Below are positions 9,037-18,483 of a DNA stretch of 64,000 nucleotides, one piece after another. Both the position numbers and the translations under genes were made by a program. The stretch spans positions 305,912 through 369,911 of the forward strand of contig SVOW01000001.1 of NCBI GenBank assembly GCA_015066175.1, written 5' to 3'. The notes under the pieces were generated by a model, which saw only the letters and a list, made by a program, of their open reading frames with translations, was not told where the DNA came from and did no database searches. The stretch's first letter is position 1. Each line of letters starts with the position of its first letter. This stretch comes from Oscillospiraceae bacterium. Lineage in GTDB: Bacteria > Bacillota > Clostridia > Oscillospirales > Acutalibacteraceae.

Positions 9037-11106
9037 ATGAATTATCTCAAATACGTAAATATAAAACAAGGTTCTCAATCCCTTCACAGATTTTCACAGG
9101 GCAACACTCTGCCCCTTGTGCAGAAGCCTTTCGGTTTTGCAGCATTCAGCCTGCAGACAGAAACTTCCCGCGGAAGCTGGTATTATCATCCGAAAGACCG
9201 CTCTGTTGAGGGCATAAGACTTACACGTCAGCCAAGCCCCTGGATTAGTGACCACAGTGCTTTCACGATGATGCCGCAGACAGAAAAGCCTTATGTTGAT
9301 TTTGAAGACTGCTGGTCAGGATACGACCCTGAAAAGGCAATTCTTGAACCCCATTATCTTAAATGCTATCTTAAAAGACCTTTTTGTGATTTTGAACTTA
9401 CTCCCACAGAATACGGTGCTTGTGTAAGATTAAGTTTCAAAAAAGATTTTGACCGTTACCTTTCTGTTTTGCCTGTAAAATATAATTGCGAATATGAGTT
9501 TGACAAGGAAACTAACCGCCTTTATTGCTGGACTGACTGCAACCGCGGTAAAAAGAGCCATGACAAAGGCACGCTGAAAGGTTATTACGTTTTTCAGTTT
9601 GATGAAGATTCCGTTGACGTCGACAAAATTCTCACAGGAAGCAAAGACACCTGCGAAACAAAACACAGCCTTCACATCAAAGGCGAAGGCACAGGTATAC
9701 ACATCGCTCTTAAGAAAAAAGATGTTACATTCACTGTTGCAACATCTTTCATAAGTTATGAGCAGGCAGTGCGAAATCTTAAACACGATTCTGTTTACAG
9801 CAGTTTTGATGAGTTGAAAGCAGAAAACGAGCGTATCTGGAATGAATATCTCAGCAAGATTGAAATTGACGCTGACGAAGATACAATGAAAACTTTTTAT
9901 AGTTGTATGTACCGCACATTCCTTTACCCTCACAAAGCATACGAGCCTGACGAAAATGGTAATCCAATTCACTACTCACCTTCCGCAGACAAAGTGCTTC
10001 CCGGTGTGAGATACACAGATAACGGATTCTGGGATACATACCGCACAAACTATCCTTTCTACGCAATAGTTGCAAAAGATATTCTCCCTGAAATTATCGA
10101 AGGATATATTCAGGACTATATTGACGGCGGATGGCTCCCCCGATGGACTGCAGGCGATGCGCAGAATTGTATGCCCAGCACTGCTATTGACGCAGTAATT
10201 GCCGATGTTTCCACAAGAAACCTTATATCAGAAGATTTGCTTAAAATTGCTTTTGAAGGTATGGAGCACCACGCAAACAAATCTTCAACCGTTGCTGCAT
10301 ACGGCAGAGAAGGTTGCGAAGAATATCTGAATCTGGGTTATGTGCCCTGTGATAAATATTCCGAAAGCGTAAACCTTACACTTGACGCAGCATATTTTGA
10401 CGATTGCCTTGCAACTGTGGCTGACATTTTAGGAGAAAGCGAAAAAAGAGATTCATATCGTCTGCGTGCAAAAAATTATAAAAACATTTTCGACAGCGAA
10501 ACAGGCTTTATGCGTCCTAAAGATTCTGACGGCAACTTCAAACCTGACTTTGACCCTATCAGATGGGGCGGAGATTATACTGAAGCAGCAGCATGGCAGA
10601 CAAGTTTTGCAGTGCAGCACGATATTGAAGGTCTGGCTGAGCTTTACGGCGGTAAAGAAGGTCTTGTCAAGAAACTTGACGAATTTTTTGCCACACCTGC
10701 TGACTACAGAGTAGGCGGATATAACTACGAAATTCATGAAATGACAGAAATGGCTGCCTGCGATTGGGGTCAATGTGCTATATCAAATCAGCCAAGCTTC
10801 CACATTCCGTTCATCTACACATATTTAGGATATCCTGAAAAAACAGAATACTGGCTTAAGAAAATCTGCAGCGAAGGATTCTCATGGAAAGATGACGGAT
10901 TCCCGGGAGACGAAGACAACGGCTCAACAGCAGCGTGGTACATTTTCTCCTGCCTTGGCATTTATCCCATCACACCCGGCAAACCAATTTACACAAACTG
11001 CAAACCTATGGTTGAAAACATCAGAATTCTCGGCAAAAAAGCAGATTTCACAAAATACGGAAATATCATCACATACGATGAAATAATGAAAGAAATCAAC
11101 GGATAA
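9037..11106 (+). CDS. GH92 alpha-mannosidase
   Basis: 689 residues. Start taken at 9037 (MNYLKYVN); the GTG at 9019 lies further from the promoter and lacks a binding site. GH92 enzymes are calcium-dependent, inverting exo-alpha-mannosidases. The FWDTYRTNYPF and GWLPRW segments are family hallmarks. Glu516 (YTEAAAWQ) with Asp625 and Asp627 (GDEDNG) reproduces the 109/111-residue spacing of E533, D642 and D644 that I recall for BT3990, so the general acid and base look intact. The usual GNEP motif reads SNQP (Gln585). There is no signal peptide, so it is predicted cytosolic. Flanked by its own promoter and terminator. Confidence 0.93.
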   Translation: MNYLKYVNIKQGSQSLHRFSQGNTLPLVQKPFGFAAFSLQTETSRGSWYYHPKDRSVEGIRLTRQPSPWISDHSAFTMMPQTEKPYVDFEDCWSGYDPEKAILEPHYLKCYLKRPFCDFELTPTEYGACVRLSFKKDFDRYLSVLPVKYNCEYEFDKETNRLYCWTDCNRGKKSHDKGTLKGYYVFQFDEDSVDVDKILTGSKDTCETKHSLHIKGEGTGIHIALKKKDVTFTVATSFISYEQAVRNLKHDSVYSSFDELKAENERIWNEYLSKIEIDADEDTMKTFYSCMYRTFLYPHKAYEPDENGNPIHYSPSADKVLPGVRYTDNGFWDTYRTNYPFYAIVAKDILPEIIEGYIQDYIDGGWLPRWTAGDAQNCMPSTAIDAVIADVSTRNLISEDLLKIAFEGMEHHANKSSTVAAYGREGCEEYLNLGYVPCDKYSESVNLTLDAAYFDDCLATVADILGESEKRDSYRLRAKNYKNIFDSETGFMRPKDSDGNFKPDFDPIRWGGDYTEAAAWQTSFAVQHDIEGLAELYGGKEGLVKKLDEFFATPADYRVGGYNYEIHEMTEMAACDWGQCAISNQPSFHIPFIYTYLGYPEKTEYWLKKICSEGFSWKDDGFPGDEDNGSTAAWYIFSCLGIYPITPGKPIYTNCKPMVENIRILGKKADFTKYGNIITYDEIMKEING

Positions 11107-11108
11107 AA

Positions 11109-11140
11109 AAATAGACTGTCTTTTCAAAGACAGTCTATTT
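11109..11140 (+). terminator. Terminator after GH92
   Basis: AATAGACTGTCTTT/AAAGACAGTCTATT hairpin followed by a T-rich tail. Confidence 0.85.
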
Positions 11141-11280
11141 CATTTTCAGCAAGCTATATCACTAATTCCGCAAAAATCAATAATATACACCGAAAGAAAA
11201 AATCAGTATTTTCTTTTTTGATATAGTCTTTCTGAAGAAAATGTGTTACTATAAAAACAGATAAAGAAAGGATGAGTTAT

Positions 11281-12357
11281 ATGAAAAAATTAATTGCAGT
11301 TTTACTTTCACTTATTTTTCTTTTAACGCCACTTACGGTATCTGCGACGGCTGAAGCAAAAGGCAGCAGAACAATCGGCAATTTATCTGACGGTTTATGG
11401 AATGTGAAAACAAGCGATATTCACCCTGAACTTCGCTTTGCAGGCAACCTTATCAGAATTATTATGCCTCAGTTTACTGTGGGATTCTTTAAAATTGCAA
11501 ACTTGTTTCTTGATAACATAGGGCTTCCTGACCTTACAAAAGATATAAACCGCGAAGAAATTTATATTGAACGCAAAGACGGCAGCAAACTCCGTCTTTC
11601 AGTATATTCACCCGAAGAGAAAAAAGAAAATGTGCCCGGTCTTTTGTGGATACACGGCGGTGGCTACGGACTCGGTTGTCCTGAGCAGGATTTCGCCTTT
11701 ATTCAGAATTTTGTAGATGCTTCAGGCTGCGTTGTTGTGGCTCCCGATTATACAAATTCAACTACTGCACCTTATCCTGCTGCTTTCAACGATTGCTATA
11801 ATGCACTTTTATGGCTTAAAGAAAACGGCAAAAACTACGGCATGCGTGATGACCAGATTTTTGTAGGCGGTAACAGTGCAGGCGGCGGACTGTGTGCAGC
11901 AGTTACACTAAAAGCAAGAGATACAGGCGATGTTAACATTGCTTTTCAGATGCCCCTTTACCCTATGCTTGACGACAGAATGATTACAGAATCTTCACAG
12001 AATAACGATGCTCCTATATGGAACAGTGCATCTAACGAAGTCGGCTGGAAATTATATCTTGGTGAAAACTACGGCACTGACGATGTGTCAAAATACGCAT
12101 CCCCTGCCCGCGAAACAGATTACACAAATCTTCCGCCCACACTTACCTATGTTGGCACAATCGAACCTTTTACTGATGAAACAGTGGAATACATTGAAAA
12201 CCTGAAAGAAGCAGGTGTTGAAGTGCATTTCAGAATGTTTGACGGCTGCTTCCACGGTTTTGATTTATTGAAATTCACAGCTCCTGCAAAAGAAGCAGAC
12301 GAGTTTCTCATAAACGGGTTTATGTATGCAGTAGAAAATTATACAGCAGAACAATAG
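11281..12357 (+). CDS. Secreted alpha/beta-hydrolase esterase (HSL-like)
   Basis: 358 residues beginning MKKLIAVLLSLIFLL, a clear signal peptide ending around the SATA site near residue 24. The start at 11281 is used because AAAGGA lies at proper distance; the upstream ATG at 11272 overlaps it. Hormone-sensitive-lipase type motifs are present: the oxyanion segment HGGGYG, the nucleophile elbow GNSAG and a C-terminal HGF histidine in the DGCFHGFD segment. It probably hydrolyses acyl or acetyl esters outside the membrane. Placed between glycosidases it could remove acetyl groups from glycans, but that is inference. A bidirectional terminator separates it from the convergent LCAT-like gene. Confidence 0.88.
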   Translation: MKKLIAVLLSLIFLLTPLTVSATAEAKGSRTIGNLSDGLWNVKTSDIHPELRFAGNLIRIIMPQFTVGFFKIANLFLDNIGLPDLTKDINREEIYIERKDGSKLRLSVYSPEEKKENVPGLLWIHGGGYGLGCPEQDFAFIQNFVDASGCVVVAPDYTNSTTAPYPAAFNDCYNALLWLKENGKNYGMRDDQIFVGGNSAGGGLCAAVTLKARDTGDVNIAFQMPLYPMLDDRMITESSQNNDAPIWNSASNEVGWKLYLGENYGTDDVSKYASPARETDYTNLPPTLTYVGTIEPFTDETVEYIENLKEAGVEVHFRMFDGCFHGFDLLKFTAPAKEADEFLINGFMYAVENYTAEQ

Positions 12358-12380
12358 TTTCTGCCCACCAGACAAAAAAT

Positions 12381-12412
12381 CCCCGGAAATTCTTTCACAG
12401 GAATTTCCGGGG
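12381..12412. terminator. Bidirectional terminator
   Basis: CCCCGGAAATTC/GAATTTCCGGGG stem between convergent genes, with T runs suitable for the minus strand and weaker ones for the plus strand. Confidence 0.85.
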
Positions 12413-12418
12413 TTAATT

Positions 12419-14335
12419 TTATTTGGATGTGTAATAATCTCTCGGTCCGTAAACTTTCAGCATAAAGTCGCTGAGAGCCTTGAAAAACGGAGTAAGTTTT
12501 CCGTTCAGTTCATATCTTACAAAGGGTTTTTCATCTTTGTAGCCAAGGTCATAGAATTTTGTGTAAAGGGCAATTTCTATGTTCTTTGCGTTATCATAAC
12601 TCCATGTGCGTTTTGCCATTTCAGTTACAGCTGAATTATACAACGCATCAAGCTCTGCTTTGTCTTCTGCTGAAACAGAAGCAAGCTCTTCTTCAGTAAG
12701 ATTTTCATATGTGCGGATTACATCACGAAGACCTTTGTTATCGCGGTATTCGTTAAACTGAGCATATCCGCCGTTATTTACTCTTGCATCAGTAATTGAT
12801 TTGTTTATTGCAATATCAATACAAAGCTGAATAACGTCTTCAACAGATGACTGAAGTTTCAGATGGCTCTGATTTTTAATAAACCATGTTCTTTCAGGAA
12901 GTGCACAAGTACCTGCATCAAGTGAGCCATCAGGAGAAATATAACTTGCGTCAATTGCAGGTTTATATCCTTCAGGGAGTTTTTCGCCATATTTTGCAGA
13001 TGTTGCACCTAAAGATGTTGACTGAATCTGAATGATATTGTCTGAACTGTAATCCCAGTTTTCAATTGCACTGGGAAGCGGAAGTCCATAACCGCAGATT
13101 ACAAAAATATCCATACCTTCATCAGAAAGCTTCTTCACTGTAGCGGGTGCGTTTTTCTGAATCTGATAGTATTCATCAGTTTTCGCTTTAAGAGCAGCAT
13201 GTGCTTCATCTGAAATATATTTCTGAGCTAATGCCTCATATTCTCCGCTTGGAACAAGCGCCCACATTGACGGACAATTCATAATGAGATTGCCGAGAAC
13301 TTCCTTGATTACTCTGCCTGCAATGTAATCAATATGGTCTGTGAAAAGGCTTTGGGGAATTGCTCTTGTTACAAAGTTGAGAAGATAACCAAGCCAATCC
13401 ATACCGCTGTCGGTAAGCTGAAGAATAAGGGGAAGCATTTCTGAATAGAAAAGCTCGCTGTCGTCAAAGCTGAGAGCAGCATTCATAAGGTCGCTCAAAA
13501 GATATGAGCCGTCTGTTGCTGCTGCAGCAAAAATTATTCTGTCAATATCAGCAGGGTCACAATATTTTGCAAGGTAAGCATTACCGATTGTGCCACCAAG
13601 GCTGATGAATACAACCGTCACTTTATCGTGACCTGTCTGCTCTTTCACCATCTGAATGTAGGAATCAAGTCTTTCGGCAGTTTCAAGAGTATCGCCGAAT
13701 GAGCTGTATGCAAAGTAATATGCGTGGTCATAGCCCGCTTTTTCGCAATAGCCTGTGATATCAACCTGAGCTTTTATAAAATCGTATTCGTGCTCATATT
13801 TGTATGATGGAAGAGTGTTGCCGTTTTCATCTTTTCTGTAGCCCTGTGCATAGCCGTATGATTTATCGGGCTTTGTCATTGCAACTTCGTCAGAATACCA
13901 GTATTCATCAACGTGCACTCCGTTTTCACGTGTGCCGTCTGCACTGAAATAGTGAGAGTTGAAAGCTTTGTCAACAACATTCACAAGCTCATCAACCAAA
14001 ACATCTCTGTCGCCTGTGATAAAACTGAGAACAAGTTTGAGAAGAATTGAAGGGATTTCATTTGTGATAGTTTTCATATCAAACATAAACTGCATATCCA
14101 TACCCTCAACAATGGGGAAACCATCGCTTGTGAGAATATCGTTGCCCTCTTTATCCTGCACATAAACCTGCGACTGCATAATGCCGTGAACAACAACTAT
14201 AGGTGAATATTCACATTCGCCTTTACAATCTGTAAGACAGTTGTGGTCATATTCAGGAATGGGTTTTGCTGCAAAAACTGAAAAGCTTGTTGCCATAAGG
14301 GCAAACACGAGTAGAATGCTTATAATTTTTTTCAT
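12419..14335 (-). CDS. Secreted LCAT-like alpha/beta-hydrolase, copy A
   Basis: 638 residues; start placed at 14335 (MKKIISILLVFALM) because AGGAG precedes it, not at the in-frame codon at 14362. A signal peptide is followed by VVVHGIMQS, which resembles the oxyanion segment of LCAT/PDAT-type lipases. The probable nucleophile Ser245 sits in FISLG, so the first glycine of the usual GxSxG is missing. A SPDGSLD segment and a downstream His (QSH) supply Asp and His of a possible triad. It is clearly homologous to the plus-strand gene at 21471 (shared GYGLP, SPDGSLD and spacing). It starts 36 bases after the TPM gene, so it may be the last member of the Ydj-like operon. Substrate unknown. Confidence 0.75.
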   Translation of the reverse strand: MKKIISILLVFALMATSFSVFAAKPIPEYDHNCLTDCKGECEYSPIVVVHGIMQSQVYVQDKEGNDILTSDGFPIVEGMDMQFMFDMKTITNEIPSILLKLVLSFITGDRDVLVDELVNVVDKAFNSHYFSADGTRENGVHVDEYWYSDEVAMTKPDKSYGYAQGYRKDENGNTLPSYKYEHEYDFIKAQVDITGYCEKAGYDHAYYFAYSSFGDTLETAERLDSYIQMVKEQTGHDKVTVVFISLGGTIGNAYLAKYCDPADIDRIIFAAAATDGSYLLSDLMNAALSFDDSELFYSEMLPLILQLTDSGMDWLGYLLNFVTRAIPQSLFTDHIDYIAGRVIKEVLGNLIMNCPSMWALVPSGEYEALAQKYISDEAHAALKAKTDEYYQIQKNAPATVKKLSDEGMDIFVICGYGLPLPSAIENWDYSSDNIIQIQSTSLGATSAKYGEKLPEGYKPAIDASYISPDGSLDAGTCALPERTWFIKNQSHLKLQSSVEDVIQLCIDIAINKSITDARVNNGGYAQFNEYRDNKGLRDVIRTYENLTEEELASVSAEDKAELDALYNSAVTEMAKRTWSYDNAKNIEIALYTKFYDLGYKDEKPFVRYELNGKLTPFFKALSDFMLKVYGPRDYYTSK

Positions 14336-14371
14336 AGCTTTATTCTCCTGATTCTTTAACAAATTACATAA

Positions 14372-15145
14372 TTAAAATCGTCTGCTTGCACCGCCGTGTG
14401 ATCTGCCTGATGAACTTGTGTGAGTGCCGCCTGAACTGCTCTGCTGCGGCTTTGGCTGCACCCTGACAGTGCTGTAAAGGAATGTGTCTGTTGAACCCGT
14501 TACAGCCATACTACCCTGACGTGTGTAAATTTTTGCATTTTTCTGTGCAACAATTGTCTTGTTTTTTGAAATCATTGAATTCACCACAAGAATACCTATC
14601 ACTGCACCGAAAATCATAAGTATGAAAAGCCACATGAACGGAATGCCCGGTTTAAGTTCCTGCTCTGCTCTGTCGAGATAGATATTGAAGGCTTTCTCAT
14701 AATCTTCATCAATAAGCGGATCTACCATCTCATCGATTATGCCGTTTACGATTCCTTCAAAGAAAACTGAATCACCTTCACCATGGGTTGTGATAGCAAT
14801 TTCTCTGTTGCCATCTGTGCCGGGTTTGTAAACCACAAGCATACCGTCGTCATTTTCACCCCAGCCATAGCCGTTGTAATCATAAAAATCATCGGCAAAA
14901 GACTGGCTTGTTTTTCCGTCAAAATCATTTACGGTGACAATTGCAATTTCCATTTCGTATTCTGCAGAAATTGCTTCGCACCTTTCGTTAAGAGATTCTT
15001 CCAGACTTTCTGAAAGAATGTCTGCATTATCCACAACAAGAGGAAGTGTTCTTTCCACTTGCTGAAAATCATCTGCTGATACAGAAACGGCAAAAGCAAA
15101 ACACATTATTGTTGCAATAAGAATTGCGAAAAACTTTTTAGTCAT
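14372..15145 (-). CDS. TPM-domain membrane protein (YdjH-like)
   Basis: 257 residues. A signal peptide (cleavage near SVSADD) is followed by a TPM domain (about residues 35-160, beginning LVVDNADILSE), then a transmembrane segment at about 172-190 and a cytosolic tail rich in Ser, Gly and Arg ending GGASRRF. TPM proteins are membrane-attached and in Bacillus the YdjH protein works with YdjG to place YdjI at the membrane. AAGGAGGTG precedes the ATG, and the gene follows the zinc-ribbon gene by 12 bases. Orientation and neighbours support a YdjGHI-type complex; the biochemical role of the TPM domain here is not known. Confidence 0.85.
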   Translation of the reverse strand: MTKKFFAILIATIMCFAFAVSVSADDFQQVERTLPLVVDNADILSESLEESLNERCEAISAEYEMEIAIVTVNDFDGKTSQSFADDFYDYNGYGWGENDDGMLVVYKPGTDGNREIAITTHGEGDSVFFEGIVNGIIDEMVDPLIDEDYEKAFNIYLDRAEQELKPGIPFMWLFILMIFGAVIGILVVNSMISKNKTIVAQKNAKIYTRQGSMAVTGSTDTFLYSTVRVQPKPQQSSSGGTHTSSSGRSHGGASRRF

Positions 15146-15157
15146 TTCTGCACCTCC

Positions 15158-16243
15158 TTACAGCAACGAAACGAACCAGGCAATTGCATAAATAAGTGCG
15201 CCTGCCGCAAGTCCACCAAGACCGCCGATAAGTCGGGCTTTCTTTTCTTCTGTGGGGATATTGCCCACAAGTTTGCCCGTCTGACCATTCATTGCAAAGG
15301 TGTGTATCTGCCCGTTCCATTTCACGTTGAGAATCCACACAGGGTAAAGGGCGTATTTGTAAATACCGTTTGCAACATTCATATTTGCTGCAACGGGAGT
15401 CACTACATCGTATCCGCCTACAGTTTGTCTGAATGCATCAAATGCACTCTGCTGAATCCTCTCGTTTGCCCTCGGCATACTCATATCAGCGCTTACATCA
15501 TATTTATCTGCAAGGTAGCCTGCAAGATAAGCGGTGTTAAAGGGCACTGCTTCTCTGATATCAAAGGGTTCAACCGATTCCATAAGGTCATCGGGCATTT
15601 TTGTTGAGCCGTCAACGGGAACATTGTCAAAGCCGATGCTTCCGCTTCTGTAGAGATTATATTTTGATATTTTTGTATAAAAGTTTTTGCTGTCAGCCCA
15701 GGTGGTGCGTTTTTCAGCCTGAAAAGAAGCTTCAACCAAAGCATCGCAGGTAAAAAGCCAGTGAGGCACATATATGCCCTTGACTTCTTCGATTCTGTTA
15801 TCATCAATAAAGCCTTTAGGGATAAATTTTTTACCCTTGAAATGATTTTTCAGTGCTTCTTTTGCTGTTTTTTCATCAACCTTGAATGGAATGACAAGGT
15901 CAGGCTTAAGTTCACCTGAAAACTGCCCTTTCACCACAACCTGATTTCCGCAATAAGGGCAAGTTGTGGCACCTGTTGTTGCATCTGCAACTATTTCACC
16001 GCCACAGGAATTGCAGGAATAAACGCTCATTGATTCTGCTTCCCCTGCTTCCCACTGTGAATTCTGTGCATTCCAGTTCATTTCCTGCGTGGAGTTTGAA
16101 GCAAATTCTTCTGCCTGCTCGATTGCAGCAATGTCAAATTCCGTATCACAATAAGGGCATTTCAGCCGTTGTGACTTGGCATCAAATTCAACTGCACCGC
16201 CGCAATTAGGACATTTTTGTTCAAGAATTGCTGACAAGTTCAA
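15158..16243 (-). CDS. Zinc-ribbon membrane protein (YdjG-like)
   Basis: 361 residues starting with TTG, supported by AAGGAG just upstream. Two zinc ribbons are visible: CPNC...CPYC at residues about 11-33 and CNSC...CPYC at about 79-97. These are TFIIB-like in form but no transcription role follows from that. A mixed alpha/beta domain spans about 110-320, and one hydrophobic segment closes the protein (LIGGLGGLAAGALIYAIAWF). In Bacillus, YdjG with YdjH recruits the SPFH protein YdjI during envelope stress. Here the gene sits between the SPFH and TPM genes with gaps of 36 and 12 bases, in a different order from Bacillus. Confidence 0.85.
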   Translation of the reverse strand: MNLSAILEQKCPNCGGAVEFDAKSQRLKCPYCDTEFDIAAIEQAEEFASNSTQEMNWNAQNSQWEAGEAESMSVYSCNSCGGEIVADATTGATTCPYCGNQVVVKGQFSGELKPDLVIPFKVDEKTAKEALKNHFKGKKFIPKGFIDDNRIEEVKGIYVPHWLFTCDALVEASFQAEKRTTWADSKNFYTKISKYNLYRSGSIGFDNVPVDGSTKMPDDLMESVEPFDIREAVPFNTAYLAGYLADKYDVSADMSMPRANERIQQSAFDAFRQTVGGYDVVTPVAANMNVANGIYKYALYPVWILNVKWNGQIHTFAMNGQTGKLVGNIPTEEKKARLIGGLGGLAAGALIYAIAWFVSLL

Positions 16244-16279
16244 TCATCTCCTTACCTGATGATTTTTTATATAGGAAAA

Positions 16280-17611
16280 TTATTTTGCGTCTTTTTCGTC
16301 AAAAGCATCTCCGCATTCAGGGCAGAATCTTGGCGGATTTTTAGGATCTGCAGGTTTCCATCCGCACTTATCGCACTGATAAAGAGGTGCATCAGCAGGT
16401 TTCTTTGCGCCACATTCGGGGCAGAATTTGCCTTTATTCACTGCTCCGCAGCTACACAACCAGCCTTCTGCCTGAGCAGGCTTTTTAGCACCGCAATTCT
16501 GGCAGAAATTTCCTGTTTCAGTGTTACCGCAAGCACATTTCCAGCCATTCTGTTCAGGTGCGTTTGCTGCCATCTGCTGTGCCATCTGCTGTTGCTGCTG
16601 AACGCCTGTATTATACATCTGAGCTGCATTGAAGCCACCATTTGCACCCATTGCCATATTCATTCCCATAAAGCCCATCATTGAGCCGTTTTCGTTTGCT
16701 GCTGCAGCTTCCATTGCATTTGCCTGAGCATCTGTCATTCTGCCTGCCATCATAAAGGGGTTTGAGCCCATTGTTGCAGCATCTTCCATCTGGTTGATTT
16801 TCTTCATATCCTCTGCTGTGAGAGTGATAGGATTAAGAGCAATTGATTCAACAGAAATGCCTCTGCGGTCTGTCCATTCAACTTTAAGAGCCTTGTTGAG
16901 TGCACTTTTGAGTTCAGTTGTTTTTGCAGGAATCTGTGCAGGTCTGAGTTCAAGCTCCGAAAGCATTGCAAAAGCAGGCTGTAAAGCAGAAATAAACTCT
17001 GTTTTAAGCTGCATATCAATTTCTTCGCGTCTGTATTCGTCAGACACATTGCCTGCAATTTGTGTGTAGAAAAGAAGTGGGTTTGTGATTTTGTATGAAT
17101 AAACACCGTTACATCTTACCTGAACAGACCTTGCCATTCCTATGCGTTTGTTAACAACTTCAAACATAAAGGGGTTTTGAGTGCCGAATTTGTTATCAAT
17201 AATTTCTTTTGTGTTGAAATAATAAACTCTCTGGTCTTTGCCTGTATCGCCACCATAAGTAAATCTCTTACCTACTGTTTTGAATGTTTCTTTAAGTGAT
17301 TCGCCGAAACTGCCTGCAAAAATGCTGGGCTCTGTTGATTTATCATAAGTGTATTCGCCGGGCTCTGCGCAGACTTCCACAACTTCGCCCTGCTCAACAA
17401 TAATCATACACTGGCCGTCTGCAACAGCAATACCTGAGCCGTTTGAAATGATGTTATCGTTACCTTTTGTGTTTGAAGAACGTCCGCTTACACGCTTCTG
17501 ACCTTTTGTCATAAGCACGTCGTTTTCGATTGATTCGCAGTAGAAAAACTCTTTCCACTGGTCTGCAAGTGTGCCGCCTAATGCGCCTATTCCTGCTTTA
17601 ATAAGTCCCAT
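16280..17611 (-). CDS. SPFH-domain protein with three zinc ribbons (YdjI-like)
   Basis: 443 residues. The N-terminal ~300 residues match the SPFH/virion-core-like family (MGLIKAGIGALGGTLADQWK, then the GQCMIIVEQGEVVE strand). A low-complexity Met/Ala/Gln linker follows (about 275-350), then three CxxC zinc ribbons in tandem: CACGNTETGNFCQNCG, CSCGAVNKGKFCPECG and a third CDKCG...CPECG. The Bacillus homologue is about 320 residues as I recall, so the triple ribbon is extra. GAAAGGAG precedes the ATG. First of the SPFH, zinc-ribbon, TPM set, and 42 bases after the GDPD-like gene. Likely a membrane-associated scaffold for envelope stress. Confidence 0.86.
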   Translation of the reverse strand: MGLIKAGIGALGGTLADQWKEFFYCESIENDVLMTKGQKRVSGRSSNTKGNDNIISNGSGIAVADGQCMIIVEQGEVVEVCAEPGEYTYDKSTEPSIFAGSFGESLKETFKTVGKRFTYGGDTGKDQRVYYFNTKEIIDNKFGTQNPFMFEVVNKRIGMARSVQVRCNGVYSYKITNPLLFYTQIAGNVSDEYRREEIDMQLKTEFISALQPAFAMLSELELRPAQIPAKTTELKSALNKALKVEWTDRRGISVESIALNPITLTAEDMKKINQMEDAATMGSNPFMMAGRMTDAQANAMEAAAANENGSMMGFMGMNMAMGANGGFNAAQMYNTGVQQQQQMAQQMAANAPEQNGWKCACGNTETGNFCQNCGAKKPAQAEGWLCSCGAVNKGKFCPECGAKKPADAPLYQCDKCGWKPADPKNPPRFCPECGDAFDEKDAK

Positions 17612-17653
17612 AAAAATTTCTCCTTTCAGAAATTATTATTTGCATTTATATTT

Positions 17654-18418
17654 TTAGTCTGATATCAACGATAAAATAACTGACGGATATCTTGTGGTGA
17701 TATTATCAGGTGATAAACTCAGACAACGGAGCATCTCTGATTTTTTGTTTGCAGTCCAGACAGAAACCTGCAGGTTTTCTTTCCTGAAAGAATCAACAAG
17801 TTCTTCTGAACAGCCTTTGAAATTCAGATTAATGCCCACAGCACCGCAATCTTTAACCTTTTCAACAATTGAAGAAATATAATTTTTGTCAGTTTTTTTG
17901 CTTTTGTCAACGCTGACGTTAAGATAATAGCTGATTTCAGGTGCACCCTCTTTGACTGCAGAAACAAAATCTTCGTTAACTCCCGTGAAAAAGATTTTGT
18001 CTGCAACACCATATTTTTCAGCAATGGGAAAAACTGAAGAAATGTTATCTGTAGATTTGACATCTATATTCATTTTCACATCAAGTTCAGATAACACACG
18101 AAATGCATCTTCAAGAGTGGGATAAATTTTGCCTGATGAATCATTATTCGGCTTATCATGAGAAAGCACAGCAGTGCCGTCGGGCATAAAATGAAGGTCA
18201 ATTTCCACAATATCTGCCCCTGCAGCTGCACCTGCCGAAATGCTTTCAAGGGAGTTATCTTTTCTGCCTTCACAGCCCGTATGTGCCGTCACTGTAAAGT
18301 TTACAGGAAGATTGTAATTAGTTTTTTTCGGTTTTATGAACTTTTTTAAACAGATTCCTGCTGCTGTCACGCCTGCAAAAACAGCTGCAACAGAAACAAA
18401 TGCAATAGCAGGTTTCAT
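17654..18418 (-). CDS. GDPD-like phosphodiesterase with atypical active site
   Basis: 254 residues with an N-terminal hydrophobic anchor (about 3-24) and a glycerophosphodiester phosphodiesterase TIM barrel. The GADIVEID and HFMPDGTAVLSHD motifs, including the metal-binding Glu/Asp and the second catalytic His, are in place. The first motif reads AHTGC rather than the usual AHRG, and the PEN glutamate is replaced by KDNSLE. Similar AHTG/AHAG forms may define a clostridial subfamily, so activity is not excluded. Probably on the outer face of the membrane. It lies 65 bases after the GH39-like gene and 42 bases before the SPFH gene, so the six minus-strand genes could form one transcript. Confidence 0.8.
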   Translation of the reverse strand: MKPAIAFVSVAAVFAGVTAAGICLKKFIKPKKTNYNLPVNFTVTAHTGCEGRKDNSLESISAGAAAGADIVEIDLHFMPDGTAVLSHDKPNNDSSGKIYPTLEDAFRVLSELDVKMNIDVKSTDNISSVFPIAEKYGVADKIFFTGVNEDFVSAVKEGAPEISYYLNVSVDKSKKTDKNYISSIVEKVKDCGAVGINLNFKGCSEELVDSFRKENLQVSVWTANKKSEMLRCLSLSPDNITTRYPSVILSLISD

Positions 18419-18483
18419 TTTAATCTTCTCCGTTTACATATCAAGTCTGAATTCATTCTAACATATTTCAATAGAAAATACAA

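Noticed and set aside
9430..9972. Antisense 180-residue frame in GH92
   Set aside because: No ribosome site or family match; it lies wholly within a well-supported gene and has poor composition.
9037..11106. Loss of the GH92 general acid, implying mannose-phosphate specificity
   Set aside because: Gln585 lies in the GNEP-equivalent motif. The spacing to Asp625 and Asp627 places the general acid at Glu516, which is intact.
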